Part shown: positions 52,801 through 61,163 of the stretch, in pieces
How positions within the stretch are numbered: the stretch's first letter is position 1
How the letters are laid out: each line of letters starts with the position of its first letter
Assembly (NCBI GenBank): GCA_013322215.1
Contig: JAAMEZ010000021.1
Location: 248,001-312,000, forward strand
Reading direction: 5' to 3'
Length of the DNA: 64,000 nucleotides
Origin: Martinezella rhizogenes
GTDB taxonomy: Bacteria; Pseudomonadota; Alphaproteobacteria; Rhizobiales; Rhizobiaceae
The notes under the pieces: model-generated
Told to the model about the DNA's origin: nothing
The model's input: the letters and a program-made list of their open reading frames with translations, nothing else
Database searches by the model: none
Program-made: the position numbers and the translations under genes

Positions 52801-54267
52801 ATGCGGGCCATTCTGGCAATCGACCAGGGAACCACCAATTCCAAGGCGGCGCTGGTCTCCGAGAGCGGAGACATCATTGCCAGAGGCTCGGCTCCGGTAG
52901 GCATCTCCTATCCACAGCCCGGCTGGGTCGAGCAGGATCCAGATCGGATTTACGCATCCGTCTGCGAAGCGATCGCACTTTGCCTGCAAGGCGCGCCTGA
53001 TGCGACAATCGAAGCGATAGCGATCTCCAACCAGCGGGAATCCGTTACTATTTGGGATGCCGAAACGGGCAAGGCGCTTGGACCGGTACTGAGCTGGCAA
53101 TGCAGACGCACGGCGCCGGATTGCGAGCGTCTCATCGCCGATGGACATTCCGAGCGCGTCGAGGCGCTGACCGGCCTTCCTCTTGATCCTATGTTTCCCG
53201 GCCCGAAGTTCCGGTGGCTTCTCGATCGGGTCGCACATGGGCGAAAGGTCCGCATCGGTACGATCGATAGCTGGCTCATCCACTGCCTTACCGGCGGTCG
53301 CAAGCACGTCTGCGATGCCTCCAATGCGGCCCGAAGCCAGCTGTTCGACCTCGCGGCCCAAGCCTGGAGCGAGGAACTGGGCGAGATTTTCGAGGTCGAT
53401 ATTCGGCTCCTTCCGGAAGTGCTCGACAGCTCCGCGGACTTCGGAACCACGCAGGGTCTTGCCGGCGTTCCGGACGGCACACCGATCAGATCGGCCATCG
53501 GGGACAGCCATGCCGCCTTGTTCGGCCACGGAGCCTTCAATCCCGGCGATGGCAAGACGACCTTCGGAACAGGGTCTTCGGTCATGACCACTCTTCCGCA
53601 CTTCATCGCACCACGCAATGGCATCACCACAACGGTCGCCTGGCGCATTGCCGGGCAGCCGACTTTCGCCTTCGAAGGCAATATCCTCGTGTGCGCTGCG
53701 AGCCTGCCATGGATGGCCGGCATTCTGGGCCTCCCGGATGTTGCTGCCCTGGTTGACCTTGCAGCCACCGCCGAACCGGATGGCCCAGGCTTCGTGCCAG
53801 CCTTCGTCGGGCTGGGTGCGCCCTACTGGAATTCCGACACCCGCGCTCTCTTTTCGCAGATCAATTTCAGCACCACCCGCGCGCAGATGGCACGCTCAGT
53901 CACCGACTCGATCGCCTTGCAGGTTCATGACGTAATCACGGCGATGCGGGCACAAAGCGGCGGCGAACTTGGCAAGCTTTACGTCGACGGCGGACCGAGC
54001 CAGAACCGTTTCCTCATGCAATGCGTATCGAACCTGGTAAAGCACGCTGTCATCCAGTGTGAGGCCCCGGAAGCGTCGGCGCTGGGAGCCGCTTATCTTG
54101 CCGGTCTTTCGATCGGCCTCTGGCCGGATCTCGACGCCATCGCTGCGCTTCCGAGAAATACTGAAGTCATCGAGCCGGAAAACATCGACGGTACTGGCCT
54201 CGTGAACAGGTGGAATGATGCGCTGGCCCGCTCGACGTTGCGCACAACTCCGGTTAAAGGTGAATAA
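52801..54267 (+). CDS. FGGY family carbohydrate kinase
   Basis: A 488-residue sugar kinase. The N-terminal phosphate loop is AIDQGTTNSKAAL (about 6-18), the catalytic Asp is at about 235 (GDSHAALFGHGAF), and the C-terminal half has GTGSSVM and LYVDGGPSQNRFLMQ. It is close to glycerol-kinase-like FGGY members. ATG at 52801 has GGTGGAGGATATA upstream. It probably phosphorylates the ketose made by the SDRs, giving a substrate for the split transketolase. Its last codons lie inside the SorC-type palindrome at 54259-54276. Confidence 0.92.
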   Translation: MRAILAIDQGTTNSKAALVSESGDIIARGSAPVGISYPQPGWVEQDPDRIYASVCEAIALCLQGAPDATIEAIAISNQRESVTIWDAETGKALGPVLSWQCRRTAPDCERLIADGHSERVEALTGLPLDPMFPGPKFRWLLDRVAHGRKVRIGTIDSWLIHCLTGGRKHVCDASNAARSQLFDLAAQAWSEELGEIFEVDIRLLPEVLDSSADFGTTQGLAGVPDGTPIRSAIGDSHAALFGHGAFNPGDGKTTFGTGSSVMTTLPHFIAPRNGITTTVAWRIAGQPTFAFEGNILVCAASLPWMAGILGLPDVAALVDLAATAEPDGPGFVPAFVGLGAPYWNSDTRALFSQINFSTTRAQMARSVTDSIALQVHDVITAMRAQSGGELGKLYVDGGPSQNRFLMQCVSNLVKHAVIQCEAPEASALGAAYLAGLSIGLWPDLDAIAALPRNTEVIEPENIDGTGLVNRWNDALARSTLRTTPVKGE

Positions 54268-54276
54268 AAATTCACC
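54259..54276. promoter_or_regulatory. SorC-type operator overlapping the end of the kinase gene
   Basis: GGTGAAT-AAAA-ATTCACC (54259-54276) is a perfect 7-bp inverted repeat. The core TGAATAAAAATTCAC matches the sites at 50691 and 50831 in arms and spacing. It lies 12 bases upstream of the SorC gene start, so it may serve autoregulation or act as a roadblock. Confidence 0.65.
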
Positions 54277-54288
54277 CCGGGATCAACG

Positions 54289-55242
54289 ATGGCTCGCCTT
54301 AACGAACTCCGCCTCATTTCACGAGTTGCCCAGATGTACCACATAGAGGGCAAGCGGCAGGCGGATATCGCGCAGCACCTTCGCCTGTCGCAGGCAACAG
54401 TCTCGCGAATGCTGAAGCGGGCCGAGGCGGAAGACATCGTGCGCACAAGCGTCATTCCGCCCGTCGGCACCTATAGCGAACTCGAAGGGGCGTTGCGCGA
54501 GAAATACGGTCTCCCCGAAGCAATCGTCGTCGAATGCACCGAGGACCGGGACGGAGCCGTCATGGCGCGGATCGGCGAAGCTGCCGCGCATCTTCTGGAG
54601 GTGACGCTTGCACCCGGCGAGATCATCGGTGTGTCGAGCTGGAGCCAGACGATCTTCAGGATGGTGGAAAACATTCATCCCCAAAAGAGCGCTCAGGCCA
54701 AATACGTCGTCCAGACGCTTGGCGGCATGGGCGATCCGTCGGTCCAGACGCATGCCACCCAGCTGACCACCCGCCTTGCACGACTGACCGGCGCGGAGCC
54801 GAAGCTGCTTCCGGTGCAGGGCGTCACGACCTCGCGCGAGGCCAAACTCTTGATGCAGGCGGATCCGTTCGTGCGGGAGACGATGGACCTCTTCGGCAGC
54901 ATCACGCTCGCCATCGTCGGGATCGGCGCCGTCGAGCCATCGGAATTGCTTGCAAGATCCGGCAATATCTTCTCGTCACGGGAGCTTGCCGATCTCGCCG
55001 AGGCAGGCGCTGTCGGCGATATATCGCTGCGTTTTTTCAACAAGGACGGCAAGCCTGTTAAGACGCCGCTCGACGAGCGCGTCATCGGCTTCCCGCTTGA
55101 AGATCTCGAACGGGTTGATCGGGTCATCGCGCTTGCCGGCGGAGCAAAGAAGACCGCGGCAATCGCTGGCGCCCTGAGGATTGGAGTTATCGATACACTG
55201 ATAACGGACAAGTTCAGCGCCGAGCGACTTATTGAATCATAG
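54289..55242 (+). CDS. SorC/DeoR-type sugar-binding transcriptional regulator
   Basis: The 317-residue protein has an N-terminal helix-turn-helix (YHIEGKRQADIAQHLRLSQATVSRMLKRAEAEDIV, about 17-51) and a long C-terminal phosphosugar-binding domain with GVSSWSQTIFRMV, ITLAIVGIGAVEPSEL, GDISLRFFNKDGKPV and RVIALAGGAKKTAAI. SorC proteins typically respond to a sugar phosphate. It is last in the plus-strand unit and is the natural regulator for the three TGAATAnnnATTCA sites in the locus. Confidence 0.94.
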   Translation: MARLNELRLISRVAQMYHIEGKRQADIAQHLRLSQATVSRMLKRAEAEDIVRTSVIPPVGTYSELEGALREKYGLPEAIVVECTEDRDGAVMARIGEAAAHLLEVTLAPGEIIGVSSWSQTIFRMVENIHPQKSAQAKYVVQTLGGMGDPSVQTHATQLTTRLARLTGAEPKLLPVQGVTTSREAKLLMQADPFVRETMDLFGSITLAIVGIGAVEPSELLARSGNIFSSRELADLAEAGAVGDISLRFFNKDGKPVKTPLDERVIGFPLEDLERVDRVIALAGGAKKTAAIAGALRIGVIDTLITDKFSAERLIES

Positions 55243-55323
55243 GCGGCCACAACAGCAACAATCTGTCGCTAACTGGAATCGCCGCCTACGGGATTGGCTG
55301 TGAAAACAGCAGCCGTCGTCAGC

Positions 55324-55998
55324 TCAGATATCAACGATGAGGCCTTTGGCCTTCAATACAGGTTCAAGCTTGCTGACTTCGATGACCGATTTTCCTTGCT
55401 TATAGGCCTCGATGTATCCGGCCTCGGCCTCGTCGCGAGCCTGTGAGAGCCGGGCGACCTCCTGCGCCTCCTCCTGGCGAACGATGACCAGTCCGTCGGC
55501 GTCGCCAATGACGATGTCGCCCGGATTGATGATCTCTCCGCCGACAATGACCGGATCGTTGACTGCCGCGATCGTTTCCTTGACCGTGCCCTTGATGCAG
55601 ACGCTGAGCGAGAAGATCGGAAATCCGAGTTCCCTCAGCTGCAGCGTGTCACGCACGCCGGTATCGGTCACCAGGCCGCCAATGCCCTTGGCAAGGCAGG
55701 CATTGGCGAGCACATCGCCAAAGGAGCCTGCCTCCTCATATTCGCCCGCGGAGACGACGATGATGTCGCCCGGCTTGGCGAAGTTGATCGCAAGCTGCAG
55801 CATGATGTTGTCGCGCGGCGCGCATTTCACCGTGAACGCCGGGCCACATAGCTTCATGCGATAATCCACGGGCTTCAGCCGCGAGGACAGCGCACCACGG
55901 CGACCTTGAGCCTCATGGATCGTTGCAGGCGAAAATTTGGCGAGTGCGTCGATGTCGGCCTTGCTTGGGCGCTTGGCAATATCTTTGATGTGGGTCAC
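55324..55998 (-). CDS. RraA-like protein (HMG/CHA aldolase family)
   Basis: A 224-residue protein of the RraA fold. It has FSPATIHEAQGRRGAL, GPAFTVKCAPRDNIML, the GSFGDVLANACLAKGIGGLVTDTGVRD segment (with Arg-Asp of the metal site) and GDIVIGDADGLVIV. Family members include 4-carboxy-4-hydroxy-2-oxoadipate aldolase and oxaloacetate decarboxylases as well as RNase E inhibitors. The length and motif set favour an aldolase or decarboxylase. The start is GTG with GGGAGG upstream. It lies downstream of an amino-acid ABC operon on the same strand. Confidence 0.85.
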   Translation of the reverse strand: MTHIKDIAKRPSKADIDALAKFSPATIHEAQGRRGALSSRLKPVDYRMKLCGPAFTVKCAPRDNIMLQLAINFAKPGDIIVVSAGEYEEAGSFGDVLANACLAKGIGGLVTDTGVRDTLQLRELGFPIFSLSVCIKGTVKETIAAVNDPVIVGGEIINPGDIVIGDADGLVIVRQEEAQEVARLSQARDEAEAGYIEAYKQGKSVIEVSKLEPVLKAKGLIVDI

Positions 55999-56096
55999 GG
56001 AAACCTCCCATGGTTAAGCCGGCGGTGGGTGCGCCCACCGCCTGTAATCGATGACAATTTTCGGATGGATGACTGACCGAACTAGGCGGCCCTTCG

Positions 56097-56933
56097 TCAG
56101 GGAATCGGATCGAACTTCAATTCGGTGATCGGGACGACCTTCTCGGTACGGGTCATTTTGTACTCGGTATTCGGACCAAGCCATTTCTCCCAGATCTTGT
56201 TAATCTCGCCGGAACCGTCGAGCTTATGGAGGATTTCGTTGATCTTTGCGGTCAGCGCCGGTTGATCCTTTTGCATGCCGATACCGACCGGCTCCAGCAG
56301 CATGGGGTCGTCGATCATGCGCATCTGCTTGCCCTTCGTTTTGGATTCGTTGACAAGCAGCGTCGTCGTCATGGTGTTGGCGACGAGACCCCGCGCCTTG
56401 CCCTGCTGAACGGCGAGATAAGCAGACCCGGTGTCCTGGAAGGTCAACGGGTCGGACTTGTTGAGCTTGATTGCCAGTTCCGAAGTCGAGCCTTTGGTCG
56501 AGGCAAGACGCTTGCCTTCGAAATCGGCCTTGGTCTTGCCGGCGTCATCGGCGGGGACGATGAGCATTTCCTTGGCGATGTAATAGGGATCGCTGAACTG
56601 AATCTGCTCTGCACGGCTGAGCGTATAGGCAAGGTTGGCAACCGTGATATCGACACGGCCGAGCTTCACTTCGGGAACACGTGCCTCGACCGAGATCGGC
56701 TTGATCTCGGCCTTCACGCCAAGTTCGTTTGCAATCGCCCGGCACAGATCAACGTCGAAGCCGACCATTTCGCGGGTTTTCGGGTCGGGCGAGGAAAACG
56801 GCGGCACGTCGGCATAGGTCGCGCAGCGAAGCGTCTTTGCCGACATGATGGTGTCGAGCTGATCCGCCTTGGCCGGCAGGGCAATGGCGACGCCGGAAAG
56901 CGCCAATGTCACGGTGAAGCATTTCCAGTTCAT
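56097..56933 (-). CDS. Polar amino-acid ABC transporter binding protein (SBP_bac_3 family)
   Basis: A 278-residue precursor with a signal peptide (FTVTLALSGVAIALPAKA). The mature part has LRCATYADVPPFSSPDPKTREMVGFDVDLCRAIANELG and the carboxylate-binding region NLAYTLSRAEQIQFSDPYY. The ATG at 56933 has AAGGAGAA upstream. It is the last transporter gene of the unit SDR-permease-permease-ATPase-binding protein. Confidence 0.92.
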   Translation of the reverse strand: MNWKCFTVTLALSGVAIALPAKADQLDTIMSAKTLRCATYADVPPFSSPDPKTREMVGFDVDLCRAIANELGVKAEIKPISVEARVPEVKLGRVDITVANLAYTLSRAEQIQFSDPYYIAKEMLIVPADDAGKTKADFEGKRLASTKGSTSELAIKLNKSDPLTFQDTGSAYLAVQQGKARGLVANTMTTTLLVNESKTKGKQMRMIDDPMLLEPVGIGMQKDQPALTAKINEILHKLDGSGEINKIWEKWLGPNTEYKMTRTEKVVPITELKFDPIP

Positions 56934-56964
56934 TGCTGTTCTCCTTGTTATCGATTTCAGGTGC

Positions 56965-57735
56965 TTAGTGGCGCAGATCCGAAAGGAAGCGCTGAGCTCT
57001 GGGATGACGGGGGCTCTTGAAGAATTCCTCGGGAGGCGCAGTCTCCAGGATCTCGCCGGCATCGATGAACCAGATCCGGTCGGCCACATCGCGGGCAAAG
57101 CCCATTTCGTGGGTAACGCAGAGCATCGTCATCCCTTCAGCCGCCAGGCTTTTCATGACGCTCAGCACTTCGCCGACCATCTCGGGATCAAGCGCACTCG
57201 TCGGCTCGTCGAAGAGCATGACCGGCGGCTCCATTGCGAGGGCGCGGGCGATGGCCACGCGTTGCTGCTGACCGCCTGAAAGCTGGCCTGGATAGGCATT
57301 CGCCTTGTCGGCAAGACCGACGCGATCAAGCAATGCGAGCGCCTTGTCGCGCGCCACTTTCGCCGGCACGCCCTTGACCCGGATTGGCGACATCGAAACA
57401 TTGTCGACGACGGACAAATGGGGAAACAGGTTGAAATTCTGGAAGACGAAGCCGATCCGGCTGCGCAGCCGATTAAGCTCGGCAGCGCCCATCGCGGCAT
57501 GAATATTCTTTCCCTCAAAATCTATCGAACCGCTATTGATCTCTTCCAGCCGGTTGATCGTGCGGATCAGTGTCGACTTGCCGGAACCGGACGGTCCGCA
57601 AATGACGACGACTTCGCCGCGGCTGACATCGGCATTGATGTTGTTCAACACCTGATAATGGCCGTAGCTCTTGCAGACCGCGTGAAGACGGATCTCCCGA
57701 GCGCCGTCCTGCGGTGCGGGAACTGGGATGCTCAT
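56965..57735 (-). CDS. Polar amino-acid ABC transporter ATPase (GlnQ family)
   Basis: A 256-residue ATPase with Walker [14 protein letters not shown]-loop [17 protein letters not shown], signature [15 protein letters not shown], Walker [21 protein letters not shown] and switch [13 protein letters not shown]. Its ATG overlaps the stop of the upstream permease gene by four bases. It drives the amino-acid importer. Confidence 0.94.
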   Translation of the reverse strand: MSIPVPAPQDGAREIRLHAVCKSYGHYQVLNNINADVSRGEVVVICGPSGSGKSTLIRTINRLEEINSGSIDFEGKNIHAAMGAAELNRLRSRIGFVFQNFNLFPHLSVVDNVSMSPIRVKGVPAKVARDKALALLDRVGLADKANAYPGQLSGGQQQRVAIARALAMEPPVMLFDEPTSALDPEMVGEVLSVMKSLAAEGMTMLCVTHEMGFARDVADRIWFIDAGEILETAPPEEFFKSPRHPRAQRFLSDLRH

Positions 57736-58490
57736 AGCTGCTCCGTGAATGTTTTTAAGGGAACGACATCGCTGCGCAGGCGCATCTTCCGCGGCCCGGC
57801 TCGCCGCCGGGCAATCCGCCGTTCGACGCTGTTTGCGACATAGGTCAGGCTCCAGCAGAGCGCATAGTAGACAACGGCGAGGATGAAGAAGACCTGGAAG
57901 GGTTGCGACAGCAGCTGGTTGTTCACCTGGCTTGCCGCGAAAGTCAGGTCCGGCACGTTGATGATGTAGCCGAGCGTCGTGTCCTTGATCGTCGAAACGA
58001 ACGTCGAGATCATGCTCGGGATCATGTTGTAGAGCGCCTGCGGCAGGATCACGAAACGCATCGCGCCGATGTAACTGTGGCCAAGTGCTCTCGCAGCATC
58101 CATCTGCCCCTGGCCGAGCGAGACGATACCGGCGCGAACGACCTCGCTCAGGAACGCGCCCTCATAGATGACGAGCGTTACCAGCATGATCAGGAAACTT
58201 GGGACATCCGCCCCCGTCCATAGCGGAACGATGAAATAGCACCAGAGGATCAACATCAGCAGCGGAACGCCACGCGTGATGTAGACGAGGCCGGTTGCCG
58301 GCCATCTGAGAACCGCCCATTTGGAAAGACGGGCCATGGCAAGCAGAATACTGACGGGGAATGCGAGCGCGATGGCAAGCGCTGAAAGGATGAGCGTATT
58401 GGCAAGGCCGCCCAGCGGGCCATTGGGATACTGGCCGATCAGCAGCAGAAGCCAATAATCATGGATGATCTTGATGATATCCTGGATCAC
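57732..58490 (-). CDS. Amino-acid ABC transporter permease (second of pair)
   Basis: A 252-residue HisM/GltK-type permease with [48 protein letters not shown] and the coupling loop [28 protein letters not shown]. The GTG start overlaps the end of the other permease gene. The C-terminus is basic ([14 protein letters not shown]). Confidence 0.92.
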   Translation of the reverse strand: MIQDIIKIIHDYWLLLLIGQYPNGPLGGLANTLILSALAIALAFPVSILLAMARLSKWAVLRWPATGLVYITRGVPLLMLILWCYFIVPLWTGADVPSFLIMLVTLVIYEGAFLSEVVRAGIVSLGQGQMDAARALGHSYIGAMRFVILPQALYNMIPSMISTFVSTIKDTTLGYIINVPDLTFAASQVNNQLLSQPFQVFFILAVVYYALCWSLTYVANSVERRIARRRAGPRKMRLRSDVVPLKTFTEQL

Positions 58491-59194
58491 GCGCGCGCCC
58501 TCCGCACCGGATCGCTGCGCAGGGAGATATATGCGCCGAAGGCCATGATGATGAGGGAGAAGAAGAGATAGATGACCGTACCGATCAGATAGATCTCGAA
58601 AGTGCGGAAACTGACATTGTCGATTTCCTTGACAGCATGCGTAAGTTCTGACGCACCTACGACGATCGCGAGACTGCTGTTCTTGAACAGCGATACGCTG
58701 TGATTGATGAGCGGCGGCAGGGCATTGCGCACGCCCTGGGGCATGATGACGAAACGCATGGCCGAAATGTAGCCATGCCCGAGCGCCTTGGCCGCTTCCA
58801 TCTGCCCTGGGCCGACCGACCGCAGCCCGGAGCGCAAATCCTCACTGAAATAAGCGGCCTGGCACAGCCCCAGGCCTATGATGGCGAAGATCGCCTCGGC
58901 ATTGTGGTCGGCAAGCCAGTCGGTGACGCCTTGCGGCATCAGCGTATAGATCCCGAAATACCAGAACATCAGCTGCACCAGCGTCGGCACGTTGCGATGG
59001 TAGGAGACGTAGGCTTTCACGATCGGCTCGCCGATGCGAAGCGGCGAGACCCGGAGGGCAAAAAGCAGGATGGCCAGCGTCATCGCAAGGAGCCAGGAGC
59101 CGATATAGATGACGAAGGTCATCTCGATGCCCTGCAAGAGCATCGCGACGTAATCCGGATTCCTCAGGATGGCCGACAGATCGAACCCGCTCAC
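58487..59194 (-). CDS. Amino-acid ABC transporter permease (first of pair)
   Basis: A 235-residue permease with MTFVIYIGSWLLAMTLAILLFALRVSPLR, YVSYHRNVPTLVQLMFWYFG and the coupling loop EAAKALGHGYISAMRFVIMPQGVRNALPPL. The GTG start overlaps the TGA of the SDR gene by four bases, so SDR and transporter are translationally coupled. Confidence 0.92.
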   Translation of the reverse strand: MSGFDLSAILRNPDYVAMLLQGIEMTFVIYIGSWLLAMTLAILLFALRVSPLRIGEPIVKAYVSYHRNVPTLVQLMFWYFGIYTLMPQGVTDWLADHNAEAIFAIIGLGLCQAAYFSEDLRSGLRSVGPGQMEAAKALGHGYISAMRFVIMPQGVRNALPPLINHSVSLFKNSSLAIVVGASELTHAVKEIDNVSFRTFEIYLIGTVIYLFFSLIIMAFGAYISLRSDPVRRARA

Positions 59195-59970
59195 CGCTTC
59201 GCACCTTCCGCATCATAGGTGGCGGCGGATGTCTCGGGCTTTGCCGTCTGCAGGCCGCCCATCACCTGCAATGTCGGGGTGATCTCCATATGACCGATAT
59301 TGACCGCGACCGGCGCTGAAATCGCAAAGGCGATCGCATCCGCGATATCGGCCGCCTGCGGCAGCTCGAACCCGTCAATGAAGCGTTCGCGCACGCTCGG
59401 GTCATCACCATGGACGTGGTTGAAGATATCGGTCGCAACACGACCAGGGCAGATCTCGGTGACGCGGACCCGCTTGCCGAATGCATCGATGCGCAGCTGG
59501 TTCGACAGCATGGCGACGCCAGCCTTGACGGCATGATAAGTTGAATTGCCGCCGAAATTGTAGTTTCCGGCAATCGAGGAGATGTTGATGACGTGCCCGC
59601 GGTCGCGAGTCACCATCCCCGGCACGACCAGACGGCAGATATGCAGCACGGCGCGAAGATTGACATCGATGAGGAGATCGATGTCTTCCTCGTCCGCCTG
59701 AAGGAATTTCTTCGGCCGGTCGACGCCGGCATTGTTGACCAGAATGTCGAACTGAACCCGGTTGGCAAGATCGGCGATTGCGGCGCGATCCGACACATCG
59801 ATGACGTGGGCGATGCATCCCGTGCGCTCGGCCAGTTCCTTCAGGGCACCGGCACTGCGGGCAATCGCATGCACCTCTATGCCCTCGCGGCAAAACCGCT
59901 CCACCACGGCGGCGCCGATACCGGAGGAGGCGCCAGTGACCAGCGCGGTCTTGTAATCGGAGAATGGCAT
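59191..59970 (-). CDS. Short-chain dehydrogenase/reductase (YdfG-like hydroxy-acid dehydrogenase)
   Basis: A 259-residue SDR with TGASSGIGAAVVERF, NNAGVDRPKKF, the Ser region ISSIAGNYNFGG, YHAVKAG (Tyr and Lys) and the ICPGRVATDIF motif. It resembles enzymes that oxidise 3-hydroxy acids such as serine or 3-hydroxypropionate. It is first in the amino-acid importer operon. The ATG has AAGGGGATC upstream. A hydroxylated amino acid as imported substrate would fit, but this is inference. Confidence 0.87.
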   Translation of the reverse strand: MPFSDYKTALVTGASSGIGAAVVERFCREGIEVHAIARSAGALKELAERTGCIAHVIDVSDRAAIADLANRVQFDILVNNAGVDRPKKFLQADEEDIDLLIDVNLRAVLHICRLVVPGMVTRDRGHVINISSIAGNYNFGGNSTYHAVKAGVAMLSNQLRIDAFGKRVRVTEICPGRVATDIFNHVHGDDPSVRERFIDGFELPQAADIADAIAFAISAPVAVNIGHMEITPTLQVMGGLQTAKPETSAATYDAEGAKR

Positions 59971-60030
59971 TCTGATCCCCTTTTTGTTGGTTTGGACATT
60001 AGCGGAGCTTCAACTCCTTGCCTAAGACCG

Positions 60031-60047
60031 ATTACTTTTGGAGTAAT
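60031..60047. promoter_or_regulatory. Candidate LysR-type binding site
   Basis: ATTACT-TTTGG-AGTAAT (60031-60047) is a perfect 6-bp inverted repeat that fits the T-N11-A pattern of LysR-type sites. It lies in the divergent region between the SDR/importer operon and the LysR gene, 61 bases upstream of the SDR start. Confidence 0.55.
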
Positions 60048-60212
60048 AAGCAACTTTTATGGAGATGTGCCGGCCGCAAGCGGACTGGCCATCGCTGCGG
60101 GCGATTGCACTTTTCTGCAAGAGCCGGCATGGCGTTCCGACATCAGCCTGCGTTGCAAAACAGATGCGCGTCTGCAAACATGCCCCGCCAAAACAGAACA
60201 GTAATCGATGCC

Positions 60213-61118
60213 ATGGATATCAGACGCTTCAAATCCTTCATTGCCATCGTCGATAGCGGCAGCATTACGCGGGCCGCCGATATCCTGCATCTCGCCCAGC
60301 CGGCTCTGAGCCAGCAATTGGCGGCGCTCGAGGAACATTTCGGCCAGAAACTCCTGATCCGGAGCCAGCAGGGCGTCAGCATGACCGATGCCGGGCACGC
60401 GGTTTATCGGCACGCGCAGATCATTCTGCGTCAGATGGAACAGGCGCAAGCCGATGCCGCCGCCGCCGGCAATTCGCTTGCCGGACGCGTCTCGGTCGGC
60501 CTCGTGCCCTTCAGCAGCGCCGCCACGCTTTCCGTCGACCTTCTGGCGGAGACACGCAAGAGGCACCCCGGAATTCTGCTTCATCTGACGGAGAGCGTCG
60601 GCCAGACCTATAGCCAGATGATCATGACCGGCCGGCTGGAAATGGCCCTGATCCACGGCACGGGGCCGATCAAAGGCGTGCGGTTCGAGCCGATCCTCCG
60701 GGAAGAATTCTACCTCGTTGCCCATCGCAATTTCGCGATCGATTCAGACCAGAAACCCGTGCCCGTTAGCGCACTCGATGGGATGCCGATGCTGTTGCCG
60801 CCGGCTTACAATTTCGTACGCCGGGCCGTCGATGCCGCCTTCACGCGCAGCCGCATCAATCTCAAGGTCGTGGCCGAAGTCGAAATCGTGCGAACGCTGG
60901 CGCGCGCCGTCGGCAGCGGACTAGGCGCGACCATCATGCCGAAGGCGATCGCCGACCGCATCGTGTCGGAATCGAGCGAGCCTCTCGTCTGCCGGCTGAT
61001 CTCGCCGCGGATCGAGGAAACGCTGTCGCTTTGCACCTCCGATCAGAATTCGCTGTCGGAGCCTGCATTTGCCGTCAAGGACATCCTCGTCGAGCTGACC
61101 GAGCAGTTGAAAGTCTAA
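60213..61118 (+). CDS. LysR family regulator (Nac/Cbl-like N-terminus)
   Basis: A 301-residue LysR protein with DNA-binding helices FKSFIAIVDSGSITRAADILHLAQPALSQQLAALEEHFG (about 6-44) and a substrate-binding domain with GRVSVGLVPFSSAATLSVDLL. The start at 60213 is chosen because MDIRRFKSF is the usual N-terminus; upstream in-frame sequence does not look coding. It is divergent from the SDR/amino-acid importer operon, its likely target, and convergent with the aminotransferase gene. Confidence 0.9.
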   Translation: MDIRRFKSFIAIVDSGSITRAADILHLAQPALSQQLAALEEHFGQKLLIRSQQGVSMTDAGHAVYRHAQIILRQMEQAQADAAAAGNSLAGRVSVGLVPFSSAATLSVDLLAETRKRHPGILLHLTESVGQTYSQMIMTGRLEMALIHGTGPIKGVRFEPILREEFYLVAHRNFAIDSDQKPVPVSALDGMPMLLPPAYNFVRRAVDAAFTRSRINLKVVAEVEIVRTLARAVGSGLGATIMPKAIADRIVSESSEPLVCRLISPRIEETLSLCTSDQNSLSEPAFAVKDILVELTEQLKV

Positions 61119-61119
61119 A

Positions 61120-61148
61120 GCTTCCGACCCGGAAATCGGGCCGGAAGC
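61120..61148. terminator. Bidirectional terminator between LysR and aminotransferase genes
   Basis: GCTTCCG-A-CCCG (61120-61131) pairs with CGGG-C-CGGAAGC (61137-61148) around a GAAAT loop, with a single A/C mismatch. It starts two bases after the LysR stop and ends 16 bases before the end of the convergent aminotransferase gene. Confidence 0.75.
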
Positions 61149-61163
61149 GTGTAACATCGCCGC

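Noticed and set aside
55240..55288. Inverted repeat TAGGCGGC/GCCGCCTA between the SorC and RraA genes
   Set aside because: The 33-base loop is long and lacks a T-run, so a terminator is not supported; kept out of the feature list.
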